Part shown: in pieces, positions 21,340 through 32,967 of the stretch
How positions within the stretch are numbered: the stretch's first letter is position 1
Layout of the letters: the number at the start of each line of letters is the position of its first letter
Made by a program: the position numbers and the translations under genes
Notes under the pieces: model-generated
Database searches by the model: none
Told to the model about the DNA's origin: nothing
Seen by the model: the letters and a program-made list of their open reading frames with translations, nothing else
From: Branchinecta lynchi
Lineage: Eukaryota > Arthropoda > Branchiopoda > Anostraca > Branchinectidae
Length of the DNA stretch: 64,000 nucleotides
NCBI GenBank assembly: GCA_023053575.1
Contig: JAKZAP010000014.1
Coordinates: 14,472,938-14,536,937, forward strand
Direction of reading: 5' to 3'

Positions 21340-22689
21340 ATGAAAAAAAAAGGGAAGTTGATAGCCATCGGAATACTTGTACAAACCTGAGAATTGTAGT
21401 GAGGCGAGAAATGGAGGATTAAAGACTAATGATAAGCCAACTACAGCCAAAAGCAAAGGGCGGGGATTAACTGGGGGTGTGAAGTCACGAACAGTGGCTA
21501 AGCATAAACCACTACGGTTCGATCGTTTCTCCAGTCTTACAGTAAAGACATATGACTTAGCCAAAAAGATGAGAACATAAGCCCTTTTGCCGCTTTTCTT
21601 AAACGTCCAATGGAAAATTAAAAACACGGAACCAGGTTCGTATCTTCGCTAGAAAAGACCCCTCACCTAAACCTAATATTTCAAAGAAATATCTGTGCAG
21701 CCTTAGTTCTTCGATTTACATTTCATCTTAAGATGAACAAACAACCGGGCAGGTCTGTTTTTTTAATCCCGTAGCATCTGTTATGCTTTGACTATTTTTG
21801 TTTTGTTTTACAAGAAAACTCGGAAGAAAACCATACAAAAAAACCTCCTGCCCTCAGTGAGGTTAGGTAGGTAGGTAGGTTTTTATTTTAAAACAAAAAA
21901 TTTCTTTCGCTGGGAGCCAACTAACTAATGTTTATACTAACAAGTGATCCCTTTACACACACTCTACTCGATACATAGCGTTAGCTGAGACAGCAATAAA
22001 GTGCTTCAACAGCAAAAGTTCATTAATTAGTCAACAAGTTAATTATGGAACAGACCCGATGAAACACGAATGGAATCTTAAGAGGAACTCTTCCAGTAAT
22101 CTCTTGCAAGACAGGGGCAACGACCTTCTGAAAGGGTGAATGAATCAAGGAACTATCTCTCTCACTAGAGACCATTCACGCGGACTACAGAAGCAGAGAA
22201 CGCAGGTAGGACAGATACTCCAGCCACCGACGACCAACTCTCAGCCAACCTGGCATAGCACAGTTTGGCCATGTGACAATGTCGCGCAAGCCCACGTGTG
22301 TCAGGCGGCTAAGTACCTACCCCTCCGAAACAAACAATCGTTTTTATAGGTTAAAGTATAATCTTTTTCTTGTTATGACACTTGCCTTCCGGTCAAGTGC
22401 CATATACCGATCACTTTTCCGTCGGTCGCTCAGTCCGGTGATCGCGAGTTAGAGTACGTCCAAGTTCAAGTTCAAAGGGTTTATTAACAAATACAAAATA
22501 AATCATACATAACCAAAACACTCAGTCCATTTCTGGATGCCGAGAACCACAATCATTACATTTTAGACATAATACGCAGAGTCGTCACTGTTCCTACTCT
22601 CAGACACAACCTTGCCTCTCAAAAGCAAAAAAAAACTAACCAATTACCTTCCTGCACCTTACTCCAGGGGAAGCCACCCCATCATAAAA
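21340..22689. other. no gene; AGGT microsatellite
   Basis: A short AGGT array lies at about 21863-21880. Frames at 21337-21627 occur on both strands and are not credible. An inverted TGACACTTGCC/GTCAAGTGCCA occurs near 22378-22402, similar to the GGCACTTGCC motif at 32396. Confidence 0.45.
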
Positions 22690-23530
22690 GTTTACCAGAT
22701 ATGCTAGGACGATGAAAATTGGCAAGCACGTCAGGGACCCGACCAAACTAACTAGGAAATAATCATGTATCTTTCCGACCATCTGGGGGGGGGGATGGAG
22801 GGAGGGGAAATCTGGAAAATTGAGTAGTGCGTAACTTTCGAACGGGTGATCGGATTGGAATGAAACTTAAGAACTGAATAGATGACATAGCTTTGATGTC
22901 CCATTTGATGTCCGGACCGGACTCAACAGCTGTGTGGGAGTTGGGGGGGGGGGAGGAGAAAGAAATTTCGAGAAACGGTTAGAACGGAGGGGTCGGAGTG
23001 AAACTTAATGGGAAGAACAAGCATCTGCTTGTTCAGGGATTTTGACTTCGAAACTTAGCAGGCATATCAGGGACCCGATCAAACTGACTTGGAGATAAAA
23101 AAAAAAACTTCTTGATCCGATCATCGTGGGAGGGGGGGGGGGGGGGAGGGAGGGGAGGGGGGGGAGGGGGGGAACCATGCGTCACTTTGGAACGGGTGAT
23201 CGGTTCCAGTGAAATTTAATACTGATACGTATCTGATGTTCTTTTCATGACCGGATGACAACTGTTGGGAGGGGGATACCTGACCTGCTTATACTGGAGG
23301 GATCGGGATGAAACTTGGTGGGAACAAAAAACAAATGCTCATTGTAAATAATTTACATTGCCGGATTAAATCCGGGCACTCTGGGTGAAGTTAAAGGGGG
23401 GAGGAGGTGTGGGGGGAGGGTCCGGAATTGCGGTGATCGTCAGTTAAGGTACTTCCAGGTGTGCTTGGACGATAAAACTTGGCTGGCAAACTAGAGATTC
23501 GACAAGATTGGCTTAGAAGTCGTCACTTCC
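22690..23530 (-). mobile_element. family 2 composite repeat, minus copy
   Basis: Diverged units in reverse: CGTCAGGGACCCGACCAAAC, ACTTTCGAACGGGTGATCGG, CATTTGATGTCCGGACCGGA and GATGAAACTTGGTGGGAA. It contains the G-rich tract at 23128-23172. Confidence 0.7.
23128..23172 (+). repeat. 45-base G-rich tract
   Basis: 41 of 45 bases are G, broken only by four single A bases. It lies within the family 2 copy, in the position where other copies have short poly-C/poly-G stretches. It meets any G-quadruplex pattern. Confidence 0.9.
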
Positions 23531-23579
23531 AAAATTTGACCATTCCTTCTTAAAGTTCTACTCTTAACCGCAAAGTAAA

Positions 23580-23717
23580 AAAAAACAATACTTTTAATCA
23601 AACTATACATTGTCATGATCCCCATGAGGCCATGATGATTTTTGCCTCAAGGGTTTTGCTTACAAATGAACTTTTAGCTCCCTTAAAGTGAGCATCTTAA
23701 CTGCTAAGTCAAAAAGT
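23580..23717 (+). repeat. 138-base repeat R, copy 1
   Basis: Nearly identical to 27385-27520: TACTTTTAATCAAACTATAC, GATCCCCATGAGGCCATGAT and TTTTGCTTACAAATGAACTT. Non-coding. Confidence 0.8.
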
Positions 23718-23719
23718 AG

Positions 23720-24305
23720 GGGGGAGACAGGTAAGATGGACCCAGTAACAGTTTTTCGAGTGCCGCCTTTTCTGTTTCTGGAACATCAGAACGAACTTTT
23801 CTCCGTCGGATAGCTTATTCAACCCTGCGTCCTTGCTATTTATTTATAGCCATCTATACGGTTTCCGATATAAAGCAGCTTTCGGTAGAAAGGTCAAAAA
23901 GTCCGTCTTATCCGAAGGGGGTGGCAAGATGGACCACCAGAGGGGGCAAGACTGATCATCATTCTCGTAATCAGCTTCAGTTATTTATTTCATACAAATG
24001 AATCAAGTTAAGACAGTAAATGGTTGCTCTTTCCAACACGTTGAAGCTACAAAAGTCAAAGCGTACTGTATGAAGTGATGCCCGTCTTGCCGTTCCTCCA
24101 GACGTGACGGGCTTTGGTAGCTTCATCAAAGCACCCTTCAAACTGATTATTCCCTTTTCAGCGGGTTCTTAAAGATCATATGAGGGACGCAGAATAGCAC
24201 TTCTATCTCATCACATTGCTCGTCTTTCAGGTCCCCCCCCCAGGCCCTTCCCCCGGTGACCCCCGGTCCGTCTTACCAACAAATCATCTGGTCCGTATTA
24301 TCTAC
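23720..24305. repeat. possible transposon with GGTAAGATGGACC motifs
   Basis: The left end GGTAAGATGGACCC (23740 region) faces CGGTCCGTCTTACC (about 24264-24277). Further copies of the motif in both orientations lie at about 23900-23935 and 24086. The arrangement suggests a MITE with sub-terminal repeats; I could not fix the boundaries or a target duplication. Confidence 0.45.
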
Positions 24306-24494
24306 AAAGGGTAGATTTTAAACAAACGTCACCAAACTCGCTAGATGCCACAGAATGGAGATCTCACCACTTCTAAAGAAAGCGACTGCCTTGTAGGCTG
24401 AGGAGTATTTTTGTCTATCAGTTCACTACTTACAAAATGTTCAAGGTCGTCTTCCCCAATAAGATTATATATTTGGTTTTCACCACGAGACTGA

Positions 24495-24560
24495 TTATTT
24501 GTGTATATTTCGGGGTGGGGGGTCAACCCTCTACCGGCCCACCCCCTGGATACGGCCCTG
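24495..24560 (+). mobile_element. hAT-type MITE, right-end fragment
   Basis: Only the right third remains: GTGTATATTTCGGGGTGGGG, GGTCAACC and CTGGATACGGCCCTG. Confidence 0.65.
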
Positions 24561-24571
24561 CTTGTAGATAT

Positions 24572-25445
24572 TTTGTCTTCGACATTTTTACTATTAAAGG
24601 TTAGAAACAGATTAAGGCCAATGGTAATTATCTGAGAAGACCAAGTTCAGATATGGATTCAGCGTGTATTTATTTACCCTATAGCCTACATCGTATCTTC
24701 TTTGACGAACTTGATCAAAACTTCCTTCGTTACTTCTGCCAAATTTCCGCTTTTGGACGGATTCCGGACAAACTACTTGTCTGGCAAAAACGAAAGCTCA
24801 AAAACGAATTTAGCATGTCTCCTTACCCCTACGTCGGACCTCTATCAACTTCAGACAAAACTTTTGTTTTTAAAAAATCTTCCGGTTTCACCCGGACTCC
24901 GAGCGATCTGTAGGTTACGTCCGGTGAAAAGATGATTGTCATATACGTATTCAGGATGTACATGTTTTCTTAACCGCAAATCGAAAATCTTATCAAATAC
25001 AAATAAAACTTTTAATTTAGACAAATTTTCCGGTTTTGGCCGGATTCCAGCCGAACTAATTGTTCGGCGAGACAATAATTCATATTCGGACTCGGCACGT
25101 CTGCTTGCCCCTAAATCGAACCTCTAATCAACTTCAGATTAAACTTTTACTTTTCACAAATCTTCCGTTTTTACCGGATTCCCGATGAACTAAATGCCCG
25201 GCGGGAAAATAATTTTCATGTTCGGATTTTCACTAATTTCACCCTCCCCCCCCCCCCTGCCCCACCCCTAGCTATAGGGCTAGATAACCCATCTTCGAAC
25301 TTTACCTGTACTTTGACCCAAAGCGTTACGATGCCAAGTTTGATCAAAATATCTCAACCCCTTCGACAGTTGTCGTGCTACCAGACGGACAACTTTTACG
25401 AAGTCATAGGTATCCCTCCACTTACGTTTTGGGATCCCAAAAAAG
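24572..25445 (+). mobile_element. family 1 composite repeat, copy with about four units
   Basis: Starts inside the left part (TTTTTACTATTAAAGGTTAG, CCAAGTTCAGATATGGATTC), then array units with CCGGTTTTGGCCGGATTCC, CGGCGAGACAATAATTC and CTAATCAACTTCAGAT, a C12 tract, and the right end CGGACAACTTTTACGAAGTC then ACGTTTTGGGATCCCAAAAA. Confidence 0.8.
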
Positions 25446-25754
25446 CGAAGAAACCGTTTCAGAACAACGACGACTTAGAGCTCCGCGGCGGATCGTGGCT
25501 AGACATCTAATGTGAAGGTATCAATGAAAGAGTCTAGTAATCCCTCAAAGCATACGCATCAGTGTCCATAGCGATACTGACGTCAATTCAATGTCTTATT
25601 CGAAGACCCGGGATCACAGCAACGGTGTTATTAGATTCTTTTAGAAACAGTTCGGGAGAGCAGCAACCGCAGAAAGGAAACTCAATCTTGGCACGTAACG
25701 AGATTTGCGAAACAACATGGATGCCCGAAAAGCATATTAACGCAAAAAAAACCT

Positions 25755-26240
25755 ACCAGGGACCAAACTGATGAAGGGATTGTGATGAACCTTGGACGGT
25801 ACAAAGGTCATGGGTCTTAGATGTGAGGTTTTGAGGGCTGGACTAGATAATAGCTCTGTGGGAAAAGTTGGAGGTGTGTATCGGAAATATTCCGTAAGTG
25901 CTCCGATTCAAGTGAAACTTGAAGGGTGGTGAGAGGTGATGGCTAGGTGTGCCATTTATGTGCCAAAGACGAGCAAACGACATCTGGCGATGGTGGTGAT
26001 GGTGAGGGGGGTGTAAGAGGGACCCGAACGTTTTGAGGCATTTAGGGATTCAAACTAGTAAAGCGATAGGGATGAAACTTGGACGGTACAATTAAGGTCA
26101 TCTGCCCTAGCTGTGCTATTTTTGGGACCGGGCCGAATTCGGATCCGGGTAAAGGAGATTTCCCGGAAATTGACGATTGGTAAGAGTGGACACCTTAGGG
26201 ACGCAACTCGTTGACATGAAGAAATCTAAACACGTTAGGG
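25755..26240 (-). mobile_element. diverged family 2-like repeat
   Basis: Carries repeated GATGAAACTTGGACGGTACA and AGTGCTCCGATTCAAGTGAA motifs, and a GGGACCGGGCCGAATTCGGA motif related to the TCCGGACCGGA motif of family 2. More divergent than the other copies. Confidence 0.5.
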
Positions 26241-27384
26241 GGATCTAGAGGGTTGTTCTGAAAACTCTGTTTCGCGCTTAGGGAAAACAATTAGTGCGCC
26301 TGCGAGAATTGACCAGATTAAATTTAACTTGTTCGTGACAAGTGCGATAAAAGCTCGTAACTCTTGTTTTAATAGTTGTTTGGTTTGTACGTCTTAATAC
26401 TAATTTCTCAGCGGTCTTTACCTCCATCTTCAGTGTAGAATGAACACCCTCCAAGTTCACTAGCGCGGAACAGACATGCTCTTACTTTCAGAACAAACAT
26501 GCCTATTTGCCAGAGACATGAAGACAACAAGAATCTGAAGGGGGCTGACAGGCCTTACTACCGGAATTTTATGGAAGACAATCCACTGCAGTTCTCCCTT
26601 AGACTTGCAAAATCGATCTTCTGGTTTCATTTTCCACAAAATCGCCATTTCCGGCGGAATTGCCGGCATCCGGAGCAAAAAGGAATTTTTCGGTAGTTCT
26701 AGCAACGTCCTTTCGAGTTGGAAAAAAAAAACCGAACCGACACATTCACTCCGGAGAAGACTGCTTTCGTTGCCGGAATCCGGCAAAAACGTATAAAAAG
26801 CTTTGTCTGAAGCCCTAAATCTAAGAGTACAAGGTCAATAAGATGCTGGACAGACAGATCTACCTCGTTTCTTGCAAACCGACCCAGACCATCGTATCAT
26901 TATGTAAATTCCACAAATTCTTCACTCCGATTAGAAAGCTGTATAAATTTCCTTTGTTAACTTGCTGTTTGATTTGTCCTTATGTTATTGTTTTCTATTC
27001 TACTGTCCCTGTGCATTTAGCGGAAAAAAAGAAGAACATTGCACGTTTCTGCCAATTCGCATAACTCCTCAGAGTAGAATCTGTTTCAGAGTAGCTTTAC
27101 ATAGAGGTCGGCCGGGCGCTGATGTTCTTAACGCAGTATATATTTTTAGAGGACCCGTCGTACTATATTAATGATTAGCTCTACGCGACTCTACTTTCCT
27201 AACTGTTCCCTTCATAATTATTTTCGAGATTTCGAACCTATGTGGTTTATCCACCCAACTGTACTACACCTATTTTTCTATTTTCCGCGTGTGGCTATTT
27301 TCGAGGCGGATCAAGCTCCTCTTATTGCTCCCTAAGAAAGTAAGGAGCAAGATGGTTATACAAGTTTTCCCGTGTTTTTCATAA
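26241..27384. other. no gene recognised
   Basis: Frames on both strands at 26460-26796 overlap completely and contain repeated CCGGAATC/GCCGGCATCC motifs. None is supported. Confidence 0.45.
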
Positions 27385-27545
27385 ACAAAAAAATACTTTT
27401 AATCAAACTATACATTTTCATGATCCCCATGAGGCCATGATCATTTTTGCCTCGAGGGTTTTGCTTACAAATGAACTTTTAGCTCCCTTACAGTGAGCAT
27501 CTTAACTTTTAAGTCAACAAGACCAAAGGTGTTGATGGGACACCA
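27385..27545 (+). repeat. 138-base repeat R, copy 2, joined to a family 1 left-end scrap
   Basis: 27385-27520 matches 23580-23717. It is followed at once by CAACAAGACCAAAGGTGTTG, the left terminus of family 1, so R may be sequence commonly carried with or targeted by family 1. Confidence 0.65.
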
Positions 27546-28379
27546 CCGAACGAGGCTTAAAACAGCCGGGATGGATTAGTGGAAAAACTAGTGGATCTGT
27601 GAAAAAAACCGGCAGACATCCAAATGAGTCATGTATGTTGGAAGCTGGGAGTGTAAACTGCAACTTGCGCTTTAAAAGACTGGGGTCGCTACCATACATA
27701 CACGGTCTTGCTTGAAAGATGGATGTCTATCTGTTAAAGCGCCAGCGACGGGAATAGCGATTTGCTACTAGTTCTGCAGGCCTTTGGTGTCCCAGCGTTT
27801 AGCCAAGAAAGGCTAGGTTGGGCCTTACGAGCCATTGAGCTAGCCTTACGAGGCATTTAAGTTTAAAAGATTTTGTCATTTACCACAAAAATATATTTTC
27901 TACACGCTGACATCAGGAAATGGTCGTTCAAATTACCATAACTGATAGTAATTTGACAGAGATAGATCCAAGCCCTGAATTACCGTACCTTGCCGAAGAC
28001 CTGGGCTGGAAATAAGTTAAAATCCCGGATTTCTGTAAACAATATTCCAGGTATTCGTTTTGAGGGTTTGTTGTTGTTGGTTGTTTTTTTTTTGGGGGGG
28101 GGGGTATAAGAGTTGTAGGGGTGGAGTTTAAAATTATGAAGTTTTAGTTTTCCTATTGTTAGTGATCATCTGGGGTGCAAGACCTCAGGGCTATTCTTTT
28201 GCTGCAAATGTATTACTTAATTCTTCATTACGATAGCTTCGATATTGATGTTTAGACAAAAGAACTACATAAAATGAACCTTACCTAACAACAAATATGA
28301 ATAAAGCTATAAAAATGAGTGTTTTCTACGAGAATTACAGGCGAGGTTTCTGCCGATTCAATTCATCTTCTCAGTGTGG
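27546..28379. other. no gene recognised
   Basis: Contains a T10G10-type run at about 28085-28105. No credible frame or repeat family. Confidence 0.45.
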
Positions 28380-28520
28380 GGGAGTCAACATAACCAGCTT
28401 TCATCAGAATAATATCAAGCCATTCATGAGTTTGCATGGTCAACGACGTACGAACAGACAGGAGAGATGGACGGACAGATAACAATCTCGAATGTATCCC
28501 TAATTTCCCTTTGGGATCTC
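28380..28520 (+). mobile_element. family 1 composite repeat, right-end scrap
   Basis: Contains CGAACAGACAGGAGAGATGG, ACGGACAGATAACAATCTCG and TTTGGGATCTCAAAACACGG. Strongly diverged. Confidence 0.45.
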
Positions 28521-28789
28521 AAAACACGGACAGCACCCAATCATGGGTCATCCAACCACTTACAATTGCGAGACGAAGGACACTTCAAACTGCTGTGGAA
28601 TCTCCAACGAAGAAACTTAGCTCTCCGAAAAACATGAGAACAACTTGCGTCAGATGTTGAATAAATGAAGAAGCGAAAAGACGTCAGAATAACTGAAGCG
28701 GGTCCACAGTTCCGAAATAAATTGACAATATGTCAAGCCTAACTGAGGAAAGCTGGGAATCTGTCCCCTAGGAATTTATCACTCAAGAA

Positions 28790-28905
28790 TGACACTGAAT
28801 AGTTGGTGACATAGTTCTGTAAGCTAGTAAAAATTTGTATACAATTTTTGTTGCCATGACCCACGGTTTTTTTTGACATTATATTCTATTCTATTCTATA
28901 AAGTC
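28790..28905 (+). mobile_element. LINE 3' UTR fragment
   Basis: TTGTTGCCATGACCCACGG and a terminal TTCTA pentamer repeat resemble the end of the 20130-20660 element (TTGCCATGGGCC, ATTTTATTCTATC). No coding part remains. Confidence 0.5.
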
Positions 28906-30379
28906 CCGGACTACCTCGAGGTAATCCATTCTAGAAAGCTTGTCTTTCCTAGAAAGGTTGAACATTTAGAGAAAGTAAATGAAAACCATACGAGCTCCAG
29001 GTTCCTACACACTATATGGCAAAGCGTGGACCACCGGTTTGACTGCTGAGATTGGTCAGTTTGATATTTTTCCTGTTTAACTCTCAAACTAAGTATTTAA
29101 TAAATAGTTAATTGAATTTCAGCGGAGACAGATACTTGATTTGATCTTTCTCGGTGGAGGCGAAAAAAAAATGTGAAGAAGACGACAATGATTAATATTT
29201 AATACACTAGAATGTTGCAACAGTAGCAAATAGTAGTAATTTATTTTATACCCGCTTGTGCGAACGAGGCAAAAATACCAGTTATTACGGAAAGACTACC
29301 AAACTGTTAAAAATACTTTGTTAGTTTTAAGCCTTTTGAAAATGTTTAATTCACAAAAGGCTTGGAACTACTAAATGTCTCAGCTGAAGAAAAGAAATAA
29401 TAATAATAATATATCCAACATCAACCCAATATATCTTGTGAAGGGTTATCCTCCTGCTGCCGTGTTACTTTCGTGTATTAGCCTGAAGTTCCCTAGACAT
29501 CAAAAACCTCCGCCACTTAAAAGTAGTCCTGAACTTTTACGTCATTACCTACCAACCTGCGAGCTCGCTATTTCGGCAGTGTCCAACAGGTAGGGAATAT
29601 GGGGGTCCCAAAATAAGTTCCGGGTCCAGTTCCAAACACACTTCAAAGTTTGTTTCACTCGCTGGCTCCAAGTCCCGGGAACTCCAAAATAGATCCGCAA
29701 GGGCCAACCAAAAATAGAACACTGCCGGGAGAAGTCCTGGAGAAGGGAAAGGTATACAGGATTCAGGGAGATTGTCGCGACGTCTCATTGGCAAGCTCCA
29801 CTGCTGACGTCACGTGAATCACAACCCCGGATTGGCTACCTGGCATAGACCGCTGGAAAGGGAAAGAATGACCCGGAAAGGTGATCGTACTCCAGAAGCT
29901 CACCTGGAAGATGCGAGGAGTAATCGGACTCCGCCGCAGAACAACAGTCTCTCCGAAAATCGGAAACTAGAAGAACATAAGCAATACAAAATAAGGAATT
30001 CCGTCGGAGATCAAAACAGAATCCGAGATCTGAAAAGCGGAAGTCAAAAAAGGAAACTTCGTCAGTGACGGAAACTCCAAATTTCGAGAACAAAAAAAAA
30101 TACTATCAAGTGAATAAGAGTGAGACGCGAGGAAACAGGATGCTGCAGATGAAGAAATGGGAGAACCACCGAATCGTCCCATGACTAATGAACCCGGAAG
30201 ATAAACGTCCACGATAACGGTATTTACAGTCATTCGTCCGATCACAAAAGGGCAGGCGCCGTATTAGGTTGCAAAAGAGCTACGAGCTCATATGGCACTT
30301 GTTAAGAGTAGTCGGTACAAGAAAGTAGATGAGAACGTCACAAAATACCCCACCATCCAAAAATATAGTTCGGACCTAG
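28906..30379. other. no gene recognised
   Basis: Overlapping frames of 80-92 codons lie on both strands at 29549-30245, without domain or bias. AAT/TAG-rich simple sequence occurs near 29227 and 29396. Confidence 0.45.
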
Positions 30380-31930
30380 AACCTGGTTTGGACGCATGGA
30401 CCTGGTTTGGACGCATGTTTTGCTTGTCTAGGTCATCAGTTCTTATCACCCATACAAATAAAGTTTAATTCGAATCAGACCACCCGTTCGCAATTCAGGA
30501 TTCCCCTTCCCTCAACTCCCCCAAAGATGGTCGGATCCAGGAACACAAGTTTTCCTAGGCATTGTGCCGGGTCCTTAAATCAGTAGCAGAGTTTCATCGA
30601 GGACAGTGGCGGTCAACGGAATTCTGGCAAAGACCGTCCAACTACCCCACAGAGACCCTATACGATCTGGTTCTGTCAATCACGGATCTAGGGCTAACGC
30701 TTGTTCTTCCCACCAAGTATCATCCTGATCCATCCACTCTAAGCGTTTTTAAAGTTTTCCAGTTCCCTCCTCTGACCCCCTCCCCCAATGTCACCGGATC
30801 CGGTCTGGATTTAAAATGGGACATCTGAGGCGTGAGGTGTTTTTAAATATCAAGTTTCATTCAAATCCGATCACCCGTTCAATAGCTGAGCTTGCCACTA
30901 GATTCCGGATTCTCCATCCACGACTTCCCCCACGATGGTCGGATCGGGGAAACTACATTACCAATTCAATCTGTTCGGGTCCCTGACAAGCCCGCCAAGT
31001 TTATCGTCCTAGCACATCAGGAAGTATCGAACTCACGGAGTCACTAGAAATTCGCACCCCACCCCCCAACTCCCCCACAGTGACTGGATCCGGTCCTTTT
31101 ATGTCATTCTGTATCTAGGACTTGTGCTTGTTCTTCCCACCAAGTTTCATCTCAAACCCTCCACTCTAAGCGTTTCTCAAAGATTTCCCGTTCCCCCTTC
31201 CAACTCCTCCCAATGTCACCGGATCCGGTCCAGATTTAAAATGGGGCGTCTGATACACGAGGTCTTTCTATATATGAAGCTTCATTAAGGTTCGATCACC
31301 CGTTCGTAAGTTAAAAATACCTTACTTTTCCGGACCCCCCCCCCCCCTCCATGCTCCCCTGATGGTCAGATCGGGGAAAAAACTATCCTCAAGTCAATAT
31401 GTTCGGGTCCCTGACACGCCTGCCAAGTTTCATCGTCCTAGTACATCAGGAAGTACCGAACTCACGGGATCACAAGAAATTCGGATCCCCCCCCAACTCC
31501 CCCAGTGATCGGATCCGGTCCGGTTATGTCAATCCCGTATCTAGGACATGTGCTTCTTCTTACCACCAAGTTTCATCCCAATCTCTCCACTCTAAGCGCT
31601 TCCCAAGATCCCCCCCCCTCTATACCCCCCCCCCGATGTCAATGGATGCAGTCCGGATTTAATCCTCCATTCTATCCTCCAAGTTTCGTTAAGATCTGAT
31701 CAACCGGTCTTAAGTAAAAAAATAACTCATTTTTCTGGATTCCCCCTCCATCCACTCCCCCCAAGATGCTCTGATCGGGGAAGTGACTATTTCCGATTTA
31801 ATCATTTGGGGTCCCTGACATGCCTGCCAAGTTTCATCGTCCTAGCTTATGTGGAAGTGCCCAAACTAGCAAAACCTGGACCGACCGCCGGACGGACAGA
31901 AATTGAGATCGCTATAATAATTAATTAAGG
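30380..31930 (+). mobile_element. family 2 composite repeat, longest copy
   Basis: Three and a half tandem units of about 400-430 bases: the motif GGGTCCCTGACA recurs at 30977, 31405 and 31808. Each unit carries AAGTTTCATCGTCCTAGCAC, TCCACTCTAAGCGTTT, GTCACCGGATCCGGTC, GATCACCCGTTCG and GGTCGGATCGGGGAA. The right end is AACCTGGACCGACCGCCGGA then CGGACAGAAATTGAGATCGC. C-rich tracts vary between units. Confidence 0.85.
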
Positions 31931-31934
31931 TATT

Positions 31935-32400
31935 ATGCAAAGACCAAAGAGATTTGGGGGGAGGAAGTTTATTTTAAAGCGGGATTGAAAAGGGAGGAAA
32001 TACGGGATTTGACTAGTTGTAGGGCAGACAGTCTGCCTCTTGGGGAGAGAAGGCGGTATACTGGGAGGGCAAACGGTCGGTCCGGTCCCTACTCATGTCC
32101 GATGTGTGGTAGTATGGATGAGAATTTGAAACATTTGTTGTGTGAATGCGAAAATTTGAATGAACTTAGGTTAGAAATTTTTGGAGTAAATGAGAGAGGG
32201 GTAGATGAAGAATGGATGTGTAGGATCATGGGAAATAGTTGTTTTATGAGTATTAAACAGTTGGCGAGGTTCCTCAAGGTGGCCTTAACCCATAGGGATA
32301 GGTGCTTATAGAAGGTATTAATTTTGTTTGGTTGAGTTTATTTTCCAAGTATTTGCCATGGCCTTTGGCACTTAGTGTAAATAAATCTTATCTTATGGCA
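31935..32400 (+). mobile_element. LINE 3' end with zinc-finger-like C-terminus, copy 2
   Basis: An open 108-codon frame (31985-32311) reads SCRADSLPLGERRRYTGRAN, then PMCGSMDENLKHLLCE with CxxC...H...C spacing, then ARFLKVALTHRDRCL and stop. It is the C-terminus of a non-LTR ORF2 and is unbroken over this stretch, so younger than copy 1. The 3' UTR has TTTGCCATGGCCTTTGGCAC and TAAATAAATCTTATCTTATG. Confidence 0.8.
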
Positions 32401-32966
32401 CTTGCCCTGGCAAGTGCCAAAAAAAAAATATGACCCTACAGCACGAGTACTGAAGAAGAACAGTGACACAGTAGAGGAAAGTTACTTTGTGCGTCGCCTA
32501 AACGGCGATTCTGGCGGTCTGGAAAGCTCTCCTGGCTTATCCGCTGGCGATGCCTTGTTTTTGCGACTGCGGCTGAAACTCGAATCACTTTCCGAGGCTG
32601 TTCTGAACTTCTGACTTTCCAATAGTTTTGGAAAGTGAATTTTGCAACTCTTGCCACTCCGTATGTGGCAAGTCAATTCGGCAGGCGAGCGAGAAGTTGT
32701 AAAGGTGCAGGGACTTCCCCTTTGTCCTTGCGCTCGGCGGATTCGTGCTCGCATTTTGGATAATGAATCCGTGAGAACGCCAGTATCGCTCTTAACTCTG
32801 AACGGCTGTTCTGGCGCTCGGCCAGTTTTAGAAAGTAACTTAGAAAGCGACTTTCCCCACACTTGCCACTCCGTGCGTGGCAAGTAGGTTCGGCAGGCTA
32901 GCGAGGAGTTGTAAAGGCACAAGGCTTTTCCGTTTGTTCTTGCGCTCGGTGGATTCGTGCTTTGCT
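32396..32966. repeat. duplicated segment with GGCACTTGCC palindrome
   Basis: TGGCACTTGCCCTGGCAAGTGCCA (palindromic, 32396-32419) precedes two copies, about 210 bases apart, of a segment with GCCACTCCGTATGTGGCAAG, GAAGTTGTAAAGGTGCAGGG and CTTGCGCTCGGCGGATTCGT (from about 32652 and 32862). Frames at 32402-32922 on both strands lie in this repeat. Confidence 0.7.
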
Positions 32967-32967
32967 T

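Noticed and set aside
26460..26796. Overlapping frames of 63-108 codons on both strands
   Set aside because: Mutually antisense frames driven by CCGGAATC-type repeats; no domain.
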